DNA from: an actinobacterium SCGC AAA044-N04
GTDB taxonomy: Bacteria > Actinomycetota > Actinomycetes > Nanopelagicales > Nanopelagicaceae
Assembly: GCA_000378885.1 (NCBI GenBank)
Contig: KB900456.1
Span: forward strand, 420,708 to 484,707
Reading direction: 5' to 3'
DNA: 64,000 nucleotides
In this document: positions 30,144-42,771 of the stretch, in pieces
How positions within the stretch are numbered: the first letter of the stretch is position 1
How the letters are laid out: each line of letters begins with the position of its first letter
Translations under genes and position numbers: made by a program
The notes under the pieces: generated by a model
Told to the model about the DNA's origin: nothing
The model's database searches: none
Seen by the model: only the letters and a program-made list of their open reading frames with translations

Positions 30144-31393
30144 TGGCTGGACAAAAGATTCAAGCTCCTAAAGGTGTGAGTGAATATGTTCCACCGCGCT
30201 CTGCAGCCTTTGAATTTGTACGCGAATCTCTTATTGAGCCTGCGCGCAAAGCTGGTTATCAACTCATTGAACTTCCAGTTTTTGAGGATACTGAACTCTT
30301 CACACGTGGTGTCGGTGAATCTACTGATGTTGTTTCAAAGGAAATGTATACGTTCCTAGATCGCGGAGATCGCTCCATTACTTTGCGCCCAGAGGGAACT
30401 GCCGGCGTAATGCGCGCAGTTATCGAGCATGGATTAGATCGCGGTCAACTTCCAGCAAAACTTTGGTACTCCGGACAGTTTTTTCGTGCCGAGCGTCCAC
30501 AAGCTGGTCGTTATCGTCAGTTCTACCAAGTCGGTATTGAAGCGATTGGTTTAGATGATCCAGCCATTGACGCTGAAGTAATTGCGATAGCTGATGCGGG
30601 ATTTAAGGCTATTGGTTTAAGTAAATATCGTTTGGAGATAACGAGTTTAGGTGATGCTGATTCTCGAGCTGCTCATCGCATTGATTTAGTGAAATTTATT
30701 GCAGGGATGAAATTAGATGAGGCAACTGCTGCGCGCGCAGCACTTAATCCACTACGTCTTTTTGATGATAAGCGCCCTGAAATCAAAGAAGCTATGGCTA
30801 AAGCACCATTACTTGTTGATTACTTAAGTCAGAGTTCACGTGCTCACTTCGAACAAGTGAAGAAATATCTTGATGTCTTAGGTATCACTTACACACTTAA
30901 CCCTCGCATGGTTCGTGGGTTGGATTACTACACCGGCACGACATTTGAGTTTGTCCACGAGCTTTTAGGTGCTCAATCTGGAATCGGTGGGGGAGGTCGC
31001 TATGACGGCCTTATGGCAGAACTTGGCGGCCAGTCTTTATCTGGAATTGGTTTTGGTTTAGGTGTTGATAGAGCCCTTCTCGCAGCAGAGGCTGAAGGAG
31101 TAGTTAACGAGAACTCCTTTGTCTCAGATCTATTCATCATTCCTCTAGGCGATGCTGCAAAAGAGATGGCGATGAAAATTGCTAGTGACTTACGAAGTGC
31201 CAATAAGAGCGTGGAGATTGCATTTGGAGATCGGGCTCTCAAGGGTGCTATGAAAGGTGCGGACAAGAGCGGTGCGCGCTATGTCATCGTTTTGGGGGAT
31301 TCAGAGATTTCTAGCGCGACGGTCGAGCTAAAAGAGATGAAAACCGGTGCCACTTCATCGGTTAAGATTGACTCATTAATCAGCGCAATTTAG
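30143..31393 (+). CDS. hisS: Histidyl-tRNA synthetase
   Basis: [58 protein letters not shown]. Confidence 0.97.
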   Translation: MAGQKIQAPKGVSEYVPPRSAAFEFVRESLIEPARKAGYQLIELPVFEDTELFTRGVGESTDVVSKEMYTFLDRGDRSITLRPEGTAGVMRAVIEHGLDRGQLPAKLWYSGQFFRAERPQAGRYRQFYQVGIEAIGLDDPAIDAEVIAIADAGFKAIGLSKYRLEITSLGDADSRAAHRIDLVKFIAGMKLDEATAARAALNPLRLFDDKRPEIKEAMAKAPLLVDYLSQSSRAHFEQVKKYLDVLGITYTLNPRMVRGLDYYTGTTFEFVHELLGAQSGIGGGGRYDGLMAELGGQSLSGIGFGLGVDRALLAAEAEGVVNENSFVSDLFIIPLGDAAKEMAMKIASDLRSANKSVEIAFGDRALKGAMKGADKSGARYVIVLGDSEISSATVELKEMKTGATSSVKIDSLISAI

Positions 31394-31416
31394 TTATAGG
31401 GATGTAGAACGCACAT

Positions 31417-33168
31417 ATGTTAAGAACTCATGACGCAGGCTCATTGCGCAAATCCGATGCCGGAACCACGGTTACCTTGGCAGGATGGGTTTCGCGACGC
31501 CGCGATCATGGTGGAGTTGCCTTTATTGATCTACGTGATGCATCCGGATCTGTGCAGGTAGTTATTCGCGATGAAAAGATGGCAGGTTCACTTCGCGCTG
31601 AGTGGTGCCTAATGATTACTGGTGAAGTATTAGCACGACCTGCTGGAAATGAGAATACGAACATTCCAACAGGTGAAATTGAAATTATGGGAGACACTGT
31701 TGTTGTCTTAAGTGAGTCAGCACCGCTGCCTTTCCCAGTTGATTCTGGCAATGATGCTGATATCAGCGAAGAAGTGCGCTTGAAGTATCGCTACTTAGAT
31801 TTACGCCGTGAGAAGCCATCAGCAAATCTTCGCCTTCGCTCGAAGGTGACTTCAGTGATTCGTCGAGTGATGGAAGATGAAGAATTTCTTGAGATTGAAA
31901 CTCCCTACTTAACACGCTCAACTCCCGAAGGCGCTCGTGATTTTTTAGTCCCAGTTCGCCTGCAACCAGGTAGTTGGTATGCCTTGCCACAATCACCACA
32001 ACTCTTCAAGCAGTTGTTGATGGTCGCTGGAATGGAAAAGTATTACCAAATAGCACGATGCTTTCGCGATGAAGACTTCCGCGCAGATCGTCAACCAGAA
32101 TTTACACAGTTAGATATTGAGATGTCTTTTATTGATCAAGAGGATATTTTGGCTGTGGCTGAGAAGATTGTTTCAAAGATTTGGAAAGAAGCCGTTGGTT
32201 ACACCATTCCACTGCCATTGCAGCGCATGACATATGCCGATGCAATGACTCGTTATGGCTCAGATAAACCTGATCTACGATTTGGTTATGAATTAACCGA
32301 ACAGACTCAATTTTTTGCACATACCACTTTTAGAGTTTTCCAAGCCCCTTATGTTGGAAGCGTTGTTATGCCTGGGGGAGCAGCATCACCTCGTCGTGAA
32401 CTAGATGCATGGCAAGACTGGGCTAAAGCACGCGGTGCTAAGGGTCTTGCATACATCTTGGTCAATGAAGATGGAACTTTAGGTGGACCTGTAGCGAAGA
32501 ACCTTTCCGACTCAGAAGCTGCCGGAATTACTGCAGCAGCAGGTGCAAAGGCCGGAGATGCAATTTTCTTTGCAGCAGGTGAGCGCATGGCATCTTTGAA
32601 TTTGTTGGGAGCAGTACGTTTAGAAATTGGTAAGCGTTGTAATTTGATTCCTGCAGATAAGTGGGAGTTCCTATGGGTTGTTGACGCGCCAATGTTTGAA
32701 CCAACAGATAACGGTGGTTGGACTGCAGTTCACCATCCATTCACTGGACCTAAGCCAGAGTTTGCAAAGACATTTGCTAAAGATCCAGCCTCAGCTCTTG
32801 CTTATGCATATGACATTGTTTTGAATGGAACAGAGCTTGGCGGTGGATCGATTCGTATTCATGATCGCCAAATTCAAAAGGATGTTTTCAGTGTGATTGG
32901 TTTAAGTGATGAAGAAGCACAGAGCAAGTTTGGCTTCCTATTAGAGGCCTTCAACTATGGACCACCTCCACATGGTGGAATTGCTCTGGGTCTTGATCGC
33001 GTTTGTGCTTTGCTTACTGGTTCTGATTCAATCCGTGAAGTTATTGCATTCCCGAAGACTGCAAGTGGTGGAGACCCATTAACTGGTGCTCCAACTCCTA
33101 TTACTCCGGCGCAACGCAAGGAGAGCGGTATTGATGGCGCTCCTAAAGCAGCTCCTCAGGTAGGCTAA
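31417..33168 (+). CDS. aspS: Aspartyl-tRNA(Asn) synthetase
   Basis: [59 protein letters not shown]. Confidence 0.98.
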   Translation: MLRTHDAGSLRKSDAGTTVTLAGWVSRRRDHGGVAFIDLRDASGSVQVVIRDEKMAGSLRAEWCLMITGEVLARPAGNENTNIPTGEIEIMGDTVVVLSESAPLPFPVDSGNDADISEEVRLKYRYLDLRREKPSANLRLRSKVTSVIRRVMEDEEFLEIETPYLTRSTPEGARDFLVPVRLQPGSWYALPQSPQLFKQLLMVAGMEKYYQIARCFRDEDFRADRQPEFTQLDIEMSFIDQEDILAVAEKIVSKIWKEAVGYTIPLPLQRMTYADAMTRYGSDKPDLRFGYELTEQTQFFAHTTFRVFQAPYVGSVVMPGGAASPRRELDAWQDWAKARGAKGLAYILVNEDGTLGGPVAKNLSDSEAAGITAAAGAKAGDAIFFAAGERMASLNLLGAVRLEIGKRCNLIPADKWEFLWVVDAPMFEPTDNGGWTAVHHPFTGPKPEFAKTFAKDPASALAYAYDIVLNGTELGGGSIRIHDRQIQKDVFSVIGLSDEEAQSKFGFLLEAFNYGPPPHGGIALGLDRVCALLTGSDSIREVIAFPKTASGGDPLTGAPTPITPAQRKESGIDGAPKAAPQVG

Positions 33169-33172
33169 CAAC
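33161..33172 (+). promoter_or_regulatory. Candidate leaderless promoter of the DUF948-like gene (TAGGCT-N6-ATG)
   Basis: TAGGCT at 33161-33166, ATG at 33173; overlaps the aspS stop. Confidence 0.55.
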
Positions 33173-33532
33173 ATGGGTCCAGGTGGAATTGCAACAATAA
33201 TCGCTAGTTGTGCGCTGATGGTTATCGCCATTGCAGTTGCTTATGTGATTATTCGTCTTGGTCGCTTAATCGATGAGGCAAAAGCTTCTCTTAAGGCAAT
33301 TACCGATGAGACTGCGCCTCTGATCGATGAAGTTCACACCACAGTAACTTTAGTTAATGGGCCACTCAAAAGCATTAATCGCATAACAAAAAATGCCGAA
33401 GATTTATCTGACAAGGTAAATGAAGCCACAACATCGTTCATAAGTAAAAATGGCTCAGCTGTAAAGGTGGCTGGGGCTCTGCTTTCTGCAGCATCGATGA
33501 AGAAATCTCGATCTAAGAAGAAGGCTGAGTGA
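33173..33532 (+). CDS. DUF948-like membrane protein
   Basis: N-terminal TM followed by coiled region; between aspS and alaS as in other actinobacteria. Confidence 0.75.
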   Translation: MGPGGIATIIASCALMVIAIAVAYVIIRLGRLIDEAKASLKAITDETAPLIDEVHTTVTLVNGPLKSINRITKNAEDLSDKVNEATTSFISKNGSAVKVAGALLSAASMKKSRSKKKAE

Positions 33533-33541
33533 TCCTCACAA

Positions 33542-36214
33542 GTGGAATCCGCCGAGATCCGTTCGCGCTGGCTGCGCTTCTTTGAAAATGATAACCGTCA
33601 AGGTTTAACTCACACAGTTGTCCCGTCAGCATCTTTAATTGCCGATGATCCCAACCTCTTGCTTGTTAATGCAGGAATGGTTCCCTTCAAACCTTACTTT
33701 CTAGGAGAAATTACCCCTCCTTACAAACGTGCAACCTCAGTTCAAAAATGTGTTCGTACTCTAGATATTGATGAAGTCGGTAAAACAACACGTCACGCTT
33801 CCTTTTTCCAGATGTGCGGAAACTTCTCTTTTGGTGATTACTTCAAAGAAGGTGCAATTGCACTTGCTTGGGAATTACTTACTCGTCCGATCAAAGATGG
33901 GGGTTATGGCTTTCCTGAGGATCGTTTGTGGGTAACTGTTTATTTAGATGATGATGAAGCTGCAGATATTTGGCATACCAAGATGGGTGTTCCAAAAGAG
34001 CGCATCCAACGACGAGATATGGAAGATAACTTCTGGTCAATGGGTGTTCCTGGACCATGCGGGCCTTGTTCTGAGATTTATTATGACCGTGGTCCTGCAT
34101 ATGGCGCAGAAGGTGGACCGATTGCAGATGAAAATCGTTATATGGAAGTGTGGAACTTGGTGTTCATGCAAAATGAGCGCGGGGTTGGATCTGGCAAAAA
34201 TGATTACCCGATTCTTGGCGAACTACCTGCAAAGAGTATTGATACTGGTTTAGGTCTTGAGCGCATGGCAGCACTGCTGCAAGGTGTTGAAAATATTTAT
34301 GAAATTGACACAACAATGCAGATTTTGACTAAAGCATCTGAGCTAACCGGCGTTAAGTACGGTTCATCCGAGAAATCAGACGTCTCACTTCGCATTATTG
34401 CCGACCATGCACGTACATCAGCAATGCTGATCGGAGATGGTGTCACACCTGGAAATGAAGGCCGTGGTTACGTTCTACGCCGCATGATGCGCCGCACAAT
34501 TCGTAATATGCGCTTGCTTGGTTCAATGGATCCAATCATGTCTGAACTAACAGTTGCAGCCATCGGCGCAATGGGCCCTCAGTACCCAGAATTGGTAACT
34601 GATTCGAAGCGCATTCTCTCTGTCAGCGTCTCTGAAGAAGAAAGCTTTTTGCAAACGCTTAAAAGTGGCACGCAGATTTTCGATGTTGCGAGTGCAGCTC
34701 TTAAGAAGAGCAAGAGTGCAGTTTTACCGGGTGAAGATGCCTTCAAGCTCCATGACACATACGGTTTCCCATTTGATTTAACCCTTGAGATGGCCCGTGA
34801 AGAAGGTCTAGAAGTTGATGAAGATGGTTTCCGCCGTCTGATGAAGGAGCAAAAGGATCGCGCAAAAGCAGATTCAAAGGCGAAAAAGAGTGGTCATACA
34901 GATCTGTCCGTATATCGCCAAGTAGCAGATAAGAACGGAAAATCAGAGTTTGTTGGCTATTCACATGAAACCAGTGAAGCAAGAATTACAGCGGTTCTGG
35001 TAGATGGAAATCTAGTTGGTTCTGCTGGGGCGGATGAAGATGTTGAAATAGTTTTAGATCGCACACCTTTCTATGCAGAAGGTGGTGGACAGTTAGCCGA
35101 CGGTGGAACTATTACTTTGGCCAATGGCGCAGTTGTTGAAATTGATGATGTGCAAACTCCGGTTCCGGGTGTTTTTGTTCACCGTGGTCGCGTTTTATCT
35201 GGCTCACTTGAAAGTGGTGCGCAAGCACAAGCTGCCATTGATATAGAGCGCCGTCATGCCATATCTCGTGCACACACTGCAACACATATGGTGCATAAAG
35301 CTTTCCGTGAACTTTTAGGAGAAACTGCCACACAAGCCGGATCTGAGAACTCACCAGGCAGATTCCGCTTTGATTTCCCTGCAACTGGTGCCGTTCCTGC
35401 ATCAGTACTCAATGATGTTGAGTCACGTGTTAACACTTTGCTTCTAGATAACCTTGAAGTAAGTGCTGAAGTAATGTCACAAGATGCGGCCAAGAAACTT
35501 GGAGCTATGGCTCTCTTCGGTGAGAAGTATGGAGATCAAGTTCGCGTTGTCAGCGTTGGAGATTGGGCACGTGAGCTGTGCGGTGGAACTCACGTCACTC
35601 GTTCTGGCCAGCTTGGTGTCGTTAAACTCTTAAGTGAATCCTCTATTGGAGCCGGTGTCCGTCGCGTAGAGGCTCTTGTGGGTGTTGATGCTTATAAGTT
35701 CTTAGCTCGCGAACACATTTTACTTAACTCTCTGACTGAAATTATCAAGGGTGCTCGCGTCGAAGAACTTCCAGAGCGCATTAATGCTCTGATCAATTCA
35801 ATGAAAGAGATTGAAAAAGAACTATCTGTTCTTCGCTCAGCTCAAGCGCTCTCTCAAGTTGGGGAAATTGCTAAGAGTGCAAAGGTAGTAAACGGAACAA
35901 CGGTAATCACTGCGCTTTTAGGTGACGGAATCTCAGGAGATGATCTACGCAAGATTGCCCTTGAACTTCGCTCGAAGGCAGCAAATAGTGTTGTTGCGCT
36001 CATTAGTGTCAATGACTCCAAGCCTGTACTTGTTGTGGCGGCAAGTGATGTTGCACGCGCTGGGGGAGTCAAAGCTGGAGCGTTAGTAAAGATTGGATCT
36101 ACGGTTTTAGGTGGCGGCGGGGGCGGTAAAGATGATTTTGCACAAGGCGGGGGAACTGATGCAGCTAAATCAGTTGATGCATTAGCCGCGATTTCACACG
36201 CTCTCGTTGGATAA
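33542..36214 (+). CDS. alaS: Alanyl-tRNA synthetase
   Basis: [51 protein letters not shown]. Confidence 0.98.
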   Translation: MESAEIRSRWLRFFENDNRQGLTHTVVPSASLIADDPNLLLVNAGMVPFKPYFLGEITPPYKRATSVQKCVRTLDIDEVGKTTRHASFFQMCGNFSFGDYFKEGAIALAWELLTRPIKDGGYGFPEDRLWVTVYLDDDEAADIWHTKMGVPKERIQRRDMEDNFWSMGVPGPCGPCSEIYYDRGPAYGAEGGPIADENRYMEVWNLVFMQNERGVGSGKNDYPILGELPAKSIDTGLGLERMAALLQGVENIYEIDTTMQILTKASELTGVKYGSSEKSDVSLRIIADHARTSAMLIGDGVTPGNEGRGYVLRRMMRRTIRNMRLLGSMDPIMSELTVAAIGAMGPQYPELVTDSKRILSVSVSEEESFLQTLKSGTQIFDVASAALKKSKSAVLPGEDAFKLHDTYGFPFDLTLEMAREEGLEVDEDGFRRLMKEQKDRAKADSKAKKSGHTDLSVYRQVADKNGKSEFVGYSHETSEARITAVLVDGNLVGSAGADEDVEIVLDRTPFYAEGGGQLADGGTITLANGAVVEIDDVQTPVPGVFVHRGRVLSGSLESGAQAQAAIDIERRHAISRAHTATHMVHKAFRELLGETATQAGSENSPGRFRFDFPATGAVPASVLNDVESRVNTLLLDNLEVSAEVMSQDAAKKLGAMALFGEKYGDQVRVVSVGDWARELCGGTHVTRSGQLGVVKLLSESSIGAGVRRVEALVGVDAYKFLAREHILLNSLTEIIKGARVEELPERINALINSMKEIEKELSVLRSAQALSQVGEIAKSAKVVNGTTVITALLGDGISGDDLRKIALELRSKAANSVVALISVNDSKPVLVVAASDVARAGGVKAGALVKIGSTVLGGGGGGKDDFAQGGGTDAAKSVDALAAISHALVG

Positions 36215-36221
36215 TCACTCT

Positions 36222-36647
36222 ATGCAAAGAGGCCGCCGAATCGCTTTTGATTATGGCGATGTGCGAATTGGTGTTGCCACATGTGATCCGGATGCAATTT
36301 TAGCTACGCCAGTCTCAACACTTAAAGCCGGCGATGCCAAACTTAAAGAGCAGATCCTGAACATCTTCACCGAGTATGAACCAATTCATATCTATGTCGG
36401 TAAACCCGCTCATATGGATGGACGAGAAAGTGAATCAGCCATCAAGGCGACAAACTTTGCTTCAATGTTACGAGAGATGGCAACTTGTCCAGTGACACTT
36501 ATTGATGAGCGCTTGAGTACCGTAACAGCAACACGCAACATGCGAGATTCAGGTGTGAATAGCAAGGATGCTCGAGCTTCCATTGATCAAGCAGCGGCGG
36601 TGGCTATCTTGAATTTTGCCCTTGAGATTGAAAAGCAACAAGGATGA
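36222..36647 (+). CDS. ruvX: Putative Holliday junction resolvase RuvX/YqgF
   Basis: RRIAFDYGDVRIGVATCDPD, VTLIDERLSTVTATRNM. Confidence 0.93.
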   Translation: MQRGRRIAFDYGDVRIGVATCDPDAILATPVSTLKAGDAKLKEQILNIFTEYEPIHIYVGKPAHMDGRESESAIKATNFASMLREMATCPVTLIDERLSTVTATRNMRDSGVNSKDARASIDQAAAVAILNFALEIEKQQG

Positions 36648-37675
36648 AGTTAGTAGGTAACCCTTTAGCACGAGTGATAGGAGCTTTTGCTTTTGCAGGA
36701 ATTCTTACACTGTCTATCCATATGGATCGCTCGAATGTATCTGTCGCACCTGATTATCCAACCGCAGTAGTGAGCCAGAGTTCACTTAAAGTTATTGTAG
36801 AAATCCCAGCTGGTGCAACTGGTTCACAAGTCGGGCAATTGCTTTTTGAAAAAGATATCACCAAGTCAGCACTTGCATACTTTAGAGCAGCAGTCGCTGA
36901 TCCTCGCTCAGCACATGTAGCACCTGGTGCCCATGAGTTAAATACTCAGATTTCAGCTCGACAGGCTTTGGAACAATTACTTGACCCCGCACGCATTCCT
37001 AACTTGATCAAGATCTTTGAAGGCGGATGGAAGAGTGAAGTTGTCGAATCAATGATCAGGTATGGATTCACCAAGAGTGAAATAGACACTGCTTTTTCAA
37101 AAGTTGTACTTCCACCAGGATTCACAAATGCTGAAGGATTACTTTTCCCCGCACAATATTCTTTCCCCGCTGGAACAACGGCTTTAGATGCAGTGCAGGC
37201 GATGGTGGATCGTTTCTCACATGAAGAAACCGGACAACAACTTTTGACTGCTACAGGAAAGCTGACCCCAGCTCAATTGCTGACAATTGCTTCCTTGGTT
37301 CAAGCAGAAGGTGACACAAATGATTTTGACAAAATTTCTCGGGTAATTAGAAATCGCCTGGATATTTCCATGCCTTTGCAACTGGATTCAACGGTGCATT
37401 ATGTGAAGAAAGTGCGCGGGCAGATCTTCCTAAGCACGAATTCGACTCTAATCAAATCTCCATACAACACCTATAGAAAATATGGATTACCACCTTCACC
37501 CATAGGAAATCCAGGAGCGCTGGCGATAGCAGCTGCTTTAAAACCAGCCGACGGGGATTGGCTATTCTTTATTACAGTTGCACCAGGAGATACTCGCTTT
37601 ACCAGCTCAAATGATGAATTCCTGACCTGGAAAGCGCTCTATGAGAAAAATAGAAAGGCGGGGGCATTTAAATGA
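36644..37675 (+). CDS. mltG: Endolytic transglycosylase MltG
   Basis: IASLVQAEGDTNDFDKISRVIRNRLDISMPLQLDSTVHY, SPYNTYRKYGLPPSPIGNPG. Confidence 0.95.
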   Translation: MKLVGNPLARVIGAFAFAGILTLSIHMDRSNVSVAPDYPTAVVSQSSLKVIVEIPAGATGSQVGQLLFEKDITKSALAYFRAAVADPRSAHVAPGAHELNTQISARQALEQLLDPARIPNLIKIFEGGWKSEVVESMIRYGFTKSEIDTAFSKVVLPPGFTNAEGLLFPAQYSFPAGTTALDAVQAMVDRFSHEETGQQLLTATGKLTPAQLLTIASLVQAEGDTNDFDKISRVIRNRLDISMPLQLDSTVHYVKKVRGQIFLSTNSTLIKSPYNTYRKYGLPPSPIGNPGALAIAAALKPADGDWLFFITVAPGDTRFTSSNDEFLTWKALYEKNRKAGAFK

Positions 37676-38475
37676 TAAAGGCCGCTGTCTTAGGATCACC
37701 CATTTCGCACTCTTTGAGTCCATTGCTACATAACACCGCCTATGCACAACTGGGTTTGAGCGCAAGTTATGAAGCTATAGAAGTCAAGGCACATGCCTTA
37801 GCGCAATTTTTGGATGAGAGAGAAGCAACGTGGACTGGTTTTTCTCTGACTATGCCGCTTAAAGAGGAAGTCATTGCGTATGCAAAGCATGTCGATGATT
37901 TAGCTCTTCGAATCAAAAGTGCAAATACTCTGTATAAAAAAGCGGGCGAGTGGCATGCAACTTCTACAGATGTTATTGGATTCAGCAAATCTCTTGAGAT
38001 GCACAAGGTTGAAATCAAAGGTCATGTTGTAATTTTGGGGGCCGGTGCAACTGCCCGAACTGCTGCAGCTGCGTGTGATAGTTCGCAAACGCACATTACT
38101 GTTATCAATCGTTCTCTCGCACGAGTGCAGGCAATGTCTGATGCGGTAATTGAATCTGAGTTGAGTTTTCTTAATTGGGATGATTTGAGTGTTCTTGATG
38201 ATGCTGATTTGGTGATAAGCACTGCACCCGCCGGTGTCACAGATTCAATTGATTTGCCAGCTAAGACTTCTGCTCCATATTTTGAAGCTCTCTATAAGCC
38301 ATGGCCCACGCCAGCGTCAGTGAAGTGGGCATCAGGCGGGGGAAGCGTTATCGATGGCTTGGATCTATTGATTCATCAGGCGATAGCCCAGATTGCGATT
38401 TTTTCTGGTGCAGACTTCGATTCTGCGCTCATGTATTCGAAATTGCGCGAGGTTGGATTAGCAGCGCTTAAGTAG
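37672..38475 (+). CDS. aroE: Shikimate dehydrogenase
   Basis: VLGSPISHSLSPLLHNTAY, FSLTMPLKEE, VILGAGATARTAAAA. Confidence 0.95.
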   Translation: MIKAAVLGSPISHSLSPLLHNTAYAQLGLSASYEAIEVKAHALAQFLDEREATWTGFSLTMPLKEEVIAYAKHVDDLALRIKSANTLYKKAGEWHATSTDVIGFSKSLEMHKVEIKGHVVILGAGATARTAAAACDSSQTHITVINRSLARVQAMSDAVIESELSFLNWDDLSVLDDADLVISTAPAGVTDSIDLPAKTSAPYFEALYKPWPTPASVKWASGGGSVIDGLDLLIHQAIAQIAIFSGADFDSALMYSKLREVGLAALK

Positions 38476-38521
38476 TCCACATACTGATTTATTGGCTCTC
38501 GAAAAGTTCTACTCTTGAAAA

Positions 38522-38923
38522 GTGCTATATCTTCTCTTCGCAATTCCAATCTCAATCGCAGATGTTTCCAAGCGCAAAATTCCAAACATCTATCTACAAC
38601 TCTATGCCTACTTGGTCGCGGGACTGGTGGTTGTTAGGGGTGTTCCCGATCCAATATTCTTGCTGCTGGTTCACGTAATTTTAGGGCTCATGGCAGTTAT
38701 TGGTTTGGGCATGGGGGATTGCAAGTTGGTGGCCTTGGTTGTTGTGCTGCTGCAACTTTCTAGATTTCAAGAATTCGAATATCTACTATTGGCAATATTT
38801 GTGTGTGCCGTGATTCAAATTGTGCTCGTATGGCTCTATTCCAAGGTCATTCCTCGAACAATCGCTATGGCTCCAGCGATTTTTATTGGAACAACCCTTT
38901 ATTTGGCAACGAGTCAGAGCTAA
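38522..38923 (+). CDS. Minimal A24 prepilin peptidase (no N-terminal methyltransferase domain)
   Basis: [13 protein letters not shown] and [12 protein letters not shown] aspartyl motifs; hydrophobic. Confidence 0.78.
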   Translation: MLYLLFAIPISIADVSKRKIPNIYLQLYAYLVAGLVVVRGVPDPIFLLLVHVILGLMAVIGLGMGDCKLVALVVVLLQLSRFQEFEYLLLAIFVCAVIQIVLVWLYSKVIPRTIAMAPAIFIGTTLYLATSQS

Positions 38924-38942
38924 CTTCTGCAAGAATAGGCAT

Positions 38943-40124
38943 ATGCGTTGGTTAACTGCTGGTGAGTCCCATGGTCAAGCACTCAGTGCGATCATCGAGG
39001 GAATCCCTGCTTCAGTGCAAATCACCACTGACGATATAGATCGTCACTTAGAACGCAGACGCCTTGGATATGGTCGTGGAGCACGTCAGAATTTTGAAGC
39101 TGACAAAGTCACAATTCTTGGTGGAATTCGATTAGGGCTCACCCAAGGTGGACCGATTGCAATTCAAGTAGGTAACTCAGAATGGCCTAAATGGGAAAAG
39201 GTAATGTCGGCCGATCCAGTTCCTGAAGATGAAATCAAAGATTTGGCACGCAATGCCCCTTTGACTAGACCACGTCCAGGACATGCAGATCTAGTTGGAA
39301 TGCAAAAATATGATTTGGATGATGCACGACCAATTTTAGAGCGAGCAAGTGCGCGAGAAACAGCAGCACGAGTTGCACTTGGCGCGGTTGCGCGCGCTTT
39401 CTTAGAACAAAGTGTTGGAATAACTATTTTGTCGCACGTTTTATCTATTGGAAAAGCTCGCGTCGATGATAGTTATGCCCTTCCTGATTCTGCTGACATG
39501 GCAAGAATTGATAAGGATCCAGTTCGTTGCGCTGATCAAGCAACTAGCGCGTTAATGATCAAAGAGATTGAAGCAGCTCACGCGGATGGAGACACATTAG
39601 GCGGAGTAGTTGAAGTATTGGCATTTAATATGCCTCCAGGATTAGGTTCACACGTGCACTGGGATCGCAGACTCGATGCACGCTTAGCCGGTGCCTTAAT
39701 GGGTATTCAGGCAATTAAAGGTGTTGAAGTTGGAGATGGTTTTGAAACTGCCACGCGTCGCGGCTCTGTTGCACATGATGAGATTGAAAAGAATGGACAA
39801 GGAAAGATAGTTCGTCGCACTGATCGCGCAGGCGGAACAGAAGGCGGCATGTCTAATGGTGAAGTTCTTCGGGTTCGCGCAGCGATGAAGCCAATCTCAA
39901 CAGTGCCTAAAGCTTTGGACACAATTGATGTAGCAACTGGCGAGAGCGCCAAGGCGATAAACCAGCGCTCTGACGTGTGCGCAGTTCCAGCTGCTGGTGT
40001 AGTAGCAGAAGCTATGGTGGCGCTAGTTCTAGCCGAAGCAGTTCTAGAAAAATTCGGTGGTGATTCAGTAACCGAAACACGCCGTAATTTCACTAGCTAC
40101 ATGCAGAACCTGAACTTTTCATAA
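38943..40124 (+). CDS. aroC: Chorismate synthase
   Basis: [26 protein letters not shown] 38943 rather than the extended ORF start 38820. Confidence 0.98.
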   Translation: MRWLTAGESHGQALSAIIEGIPASVQITTDDIDRHLERRRLGYGRGARQNFEADKVTILGGIRLGLTQGGPIAIQVGNSEWPKWEKVMSADPVPEDEIKDLARNAPLTRPRPGHADLVGMQKYDLDDARPILERASARETAARVALGAVARAFLEQSVGITILSHVLSIGKARVDDSYALPDSADMARIDKDPVRCADQATSALMIKEIEAAHADGDTLGGVVEVLAFNMPPGLGSHVHWDRRLDARLAGALMGIQAIKGVEVGDGFETATRRGSVAHDEIEKNGQGKIVRRTDRAGGTEGGMSNGEVLRVRAAMKPISTVPKALDTIDVATGESAKAINQRSDVCAVPAAGVVAEAMVALVLAEAVLEKFGGDSVTETRRNFTSYMQNLNFS

Positions 40125-40126
40125 AG

Positions 40127-40627
40127 ATGCCACGTCTTGTATTAATTGGACCTCCAGGTTGCGGTAAATCAACTGTGGGAGCTGCACTAGCCAGCAAGCT
40201 TTCTCTAGAATTCATTGATACCGATGTAGCTATCGAATCCTCATATGGTCACAAAATTTCAGATATTTTTGTGGACAAGGGCGAGGAATTCTTTCGAGAT
40301 TTGGAGTTCCAAGCTCTTTCTCAGTCATTGCAAGTAAGTGATTGCGTTTTATCACTCGGTGGTGGTGCACCTATTGCACCAAGAGCTCAAGAACTTCTGA
40401 AGACCTCTACTTCTCCGATTTTCTTCTTGGATGTTTCCTTAGCAGTTGCGGCTCCACGTGTTGGTTTCAATCGCGACAGACCTCTTTTGCTCTCAAATCC
40501 GCGTGCACAGTGGCAATCACTTGCAGAGACACGACGGCCTATCTATGAATCTTTGGCTAGCTTTGTCATTAAAGTTGATGCCATGTCTGTGGAAGAAGTT
40601 GTGAACGAGATTGCGGCGAAATTATGA
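40127..40627 (+). CDS. aroK: Shikimate kinase
   Basis: LIGPPGCGKSTVGAALASKL, FIDTDVAIE. Confidence 0.96.
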   Translation: MPRLVLIGPPGCGKSTVGAALASKLSLEFIDTDVAIESSYGHKISDIFVDKGEEFFRDLEFQALSQSLQVSDCVLSLGGGAPIAPRAQELLKTSTSPIFFLDVSLAVAAPRVGFNRDRPLLLSNPRAQWQSLAETRRPIYESLASFVIKVDAMSVEEVVNEIAAKL

Positions 40628-41682
40628 TGCACACCATCCACGTTCACGCTGAGCATGAGTATGAAGTAGTGATTGGCTGCGATTGGCAAACCACACTCAT
40701 GCAGTCTCTTGATTCTTATACTCGCGTAGCACTTGTGTATTCATCTGCGATGCGCGATCAGATAAAGGGTTTTAAACCCGACAACACCGAAATTCATTAC
40801 TTTGAAGTTGCCGATGGGGAAGGCGCAAAAACATCGCAGTCCCTGCAATCTTTGTGGAACTGGCTAGGTGCTGCTGGATTTACGCGATCTGATGCAGTTG
40901 TGGGAATTGGTGGCGGAACGATTACGGATTTGGCTGGTTTTGCCGCTGCATCCTGGTTACGTGGCATTGATTGGATTGCCATTCCAACTACGGTTGCCGG
41001 AATGGTTGATGCCGCTATTGGTGGAAAGACTGGCATTAATAGTGACTATGGTAAAAACCTCATCGGAGCATTTCACTCTCCGAAAAGGGTTCTTATAGAC
41101 ACGAGTTGGTTAGCTTCATTAGGTGATAGAGATTTTGCGGCAGGGTTAGCTGAGGTAGTGAAGTGTGGATTTATTGTTGATACGCAGATTCTAGATTTGG
41201 TTGCAGGCAAGAATTTGACTGATATCCGTGCAGATTCTGCACTAGTGCAAGATCTCATTACTCGCTCTGTTGCTGTCAAAGCCCATGTTGTGGGAAGTGA
41301 TTTCAAGGAATCCTTCGGAAGAGAAGTCTTGAATTACGGCCACACTTTGGGCCATGCCATTGAAATACATAGCAAATACGCTCTGCGACATGGCGAGGCT
41401 GTTGCTATTGGCTTAGTTTTTGCAGCCAATCTCGCCGAGGTCAAAGGATTGCTAGATATAGAAAGCGTCCGGATGCATAAACAGATTCTCACTAGCCTCG
41501 GATTGCCAACTACTTATCCAGGGCAGGCGTGGCAACATCTATATCCACTTCTTGCATTAGATAAGAAATCACGTGGTCATCAACTGCGATTTGTTGGACT
41601 CAGTGGCATAGGTGCGACCTTGCGCATCGAAGATGTAAATGAAAGCGAACTTGCGTTGGCATATGAGAGAATTAGCTCATGA
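40624..41682 (+). CDS. aroB: 3-dehydroquinate synthase
   Basis: GIGGGTITDLAGFAAASWLRGIDWIAIPTTVAGMVDAAIGGKTGIN. Confidence 0.97.
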   Translation: MMHTIHVHAEHEYEVVIGCDWQTTLMQSLDSYTRVALVYSSAMRDQIKGFKPDNTEIHYFEVADGEGAKTSQSLQSLWNWLGAAGFTRSDAVVGIGGGTITDLAGFAAASWLRGIDWIAIPTTVAGMVDAAIGGKTGINSDYGKNLIGAFHSPKRVLIDTSWLASLGDRDFAAGLAEVVKCGFIVDTQILDLVAGKNLTDIRADSALVQDLITRSVAVKAHVVGSDFKESFGREVLNYGHTLGHAIEIHSKYALRHGEAVAIGLVFAANLAEVKGLLDIESVRMHKQILTSLGLPTTYPGQAWQHLYPLLALDKKSRGHQLRFVGLSGIGATLRIEDVNESELALAYERISS

Positions 41683-42110
41683 AGATCATGGTGATAAATG
41701 GCCCCAATCTGGCCCGTTTAGATATTCGCGATTCTTCAATTTATGGTGATCTCAACTACGGCGAGTTGAAATCCTTGATTGAGACAACAGCTACCTCTGC
41801 GGGAATGCAGGCTGATATTCGGCAGAGCAATGATGAGGCAACAATCATCGGCTGGTTACACGAGGCCGCAGATGCGAAGCTTCCAGTGATTTTTAATCCG
41901 GCAGCATTTACTCATTATTCATATGCAATACGTGATGCAGCAGAACTTTTGAAAGCGCCACTTATTGAGGTTCATTTATCTAATCCGATGGCTCGTGAAG
42001 AGTTTCGTCACACCTCAGTTATCTCTGGTGTAGCAACAGGGACAATTGCAGGATTTGGTCCAAATTCCTATGTTTTAGCGATTAACGCCCTTAAATCCTT
42101 GCTTGGCTAA
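41679..42110 (+). CDS. aroQ: Type II 3-dehydroquinate dehydratase
   Basis: VINGPNLARL, QSNDEATIIGWLHEA, NPAAFTHYSYAIRDA, EVHLSNPMAREEFRH. Confidence 0.96.
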   Translation: MKIMVINGPNLARLDIRDSSIYGDLNYGELKSLIETTATSAGMQADIRQSNDEATIIGWLHEAADAKLPVIFNPAAFTHYSYAIRDAAELLKAPLIEVHLSNPMAREEFRHTSVISGVATGTIAGFGPNSYVLAINALKSLLG

Positions 42111-42210
42111 GTTGAAAAATTGCCTGCAAAATGCGGGTATCCTTAACCCCTTGTCGTTGACAGTCAATGACCGTAACTAATCACCTACAGATATGAGTGG
42201 AGTTTGAACC

Positions 42211-42771
42211 GTGGCAACTACAGCTGATCTAAAAAATGGAATTACTCTTGAAATTGAAACACAGCTATGGACAGTTGTTGAGTTCCAGCACGTTAAGCCA
42301 GGTAAGGGTCCAGCCTTCGTTCGTACAAAGCTTAAGTCAGTTCTTACTGGAAAAGTTATTGACCGCACATTTAACTCGGGTGTGAAGATTGATATCGCGA
42401 TTTTAGAAAAGCGCGACATGCAGTATTTGTACAAAGAAGGAGATGACTTCGTATTTATGGATAGCAAGACCTACGATCAGATGACTATCTCAGCAGCAGT
42501 TGTGGGCGATATGGCAAACTACATGCTAGAAAATACTGATGCAGTAGTTGCAGTTAATGAAGGAAATCCGCTGTATATCGAATTAGCGGCATCTGTACCT
42601 TTGCGGATTACATACACAGAGCCAGGAATTCAGGGTGATCGCTCTTCTGGTGGAACAAAGCCTGCAACTGTTGAAACTGGCATTGAAATTCAAGTTCCAC
42701 TCTTCATGAAGCAGGACGAGATTGTCATGGTTGATACACGTGATGGTTCATACCAGGGCCGCGCCAACTAG
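42211..42771 (+). CDS. efp: Elongation factor P
   Basis: [36 protein letters not shown]. Confidence 0.97.
   Translation: MATTADLKNGITLEIETQLWTVVEFQHVKPGKGPAFVRTKLKSVLTGKVIDRTFNSGVKIDIAILEKRDMQYLYKEGDDFVFMDSKTYDQMTISAAVVGDMANYMLENTDAVVAVNEGNPLYIELAASVPLRITYTEPGIQGDRSSGGTKPATVETGIEIQVPLFMKQDEIVMVDTRDGSYQGRAN

Noticed and set aside
38820-38942. N-terminal extension of AroC in the ORF track
   Set aside because: Overlaps the prepilin peptidase out of frame; the conserved AroC N-terminus begins at 38943
42157-42167. TTGAC-A-GTCAA palindrome upstream of efp as an operator
   Set aside because: Coincides with a TTGACA-like -35 and is short enough to be chance; no convincing -10 at the right spacing
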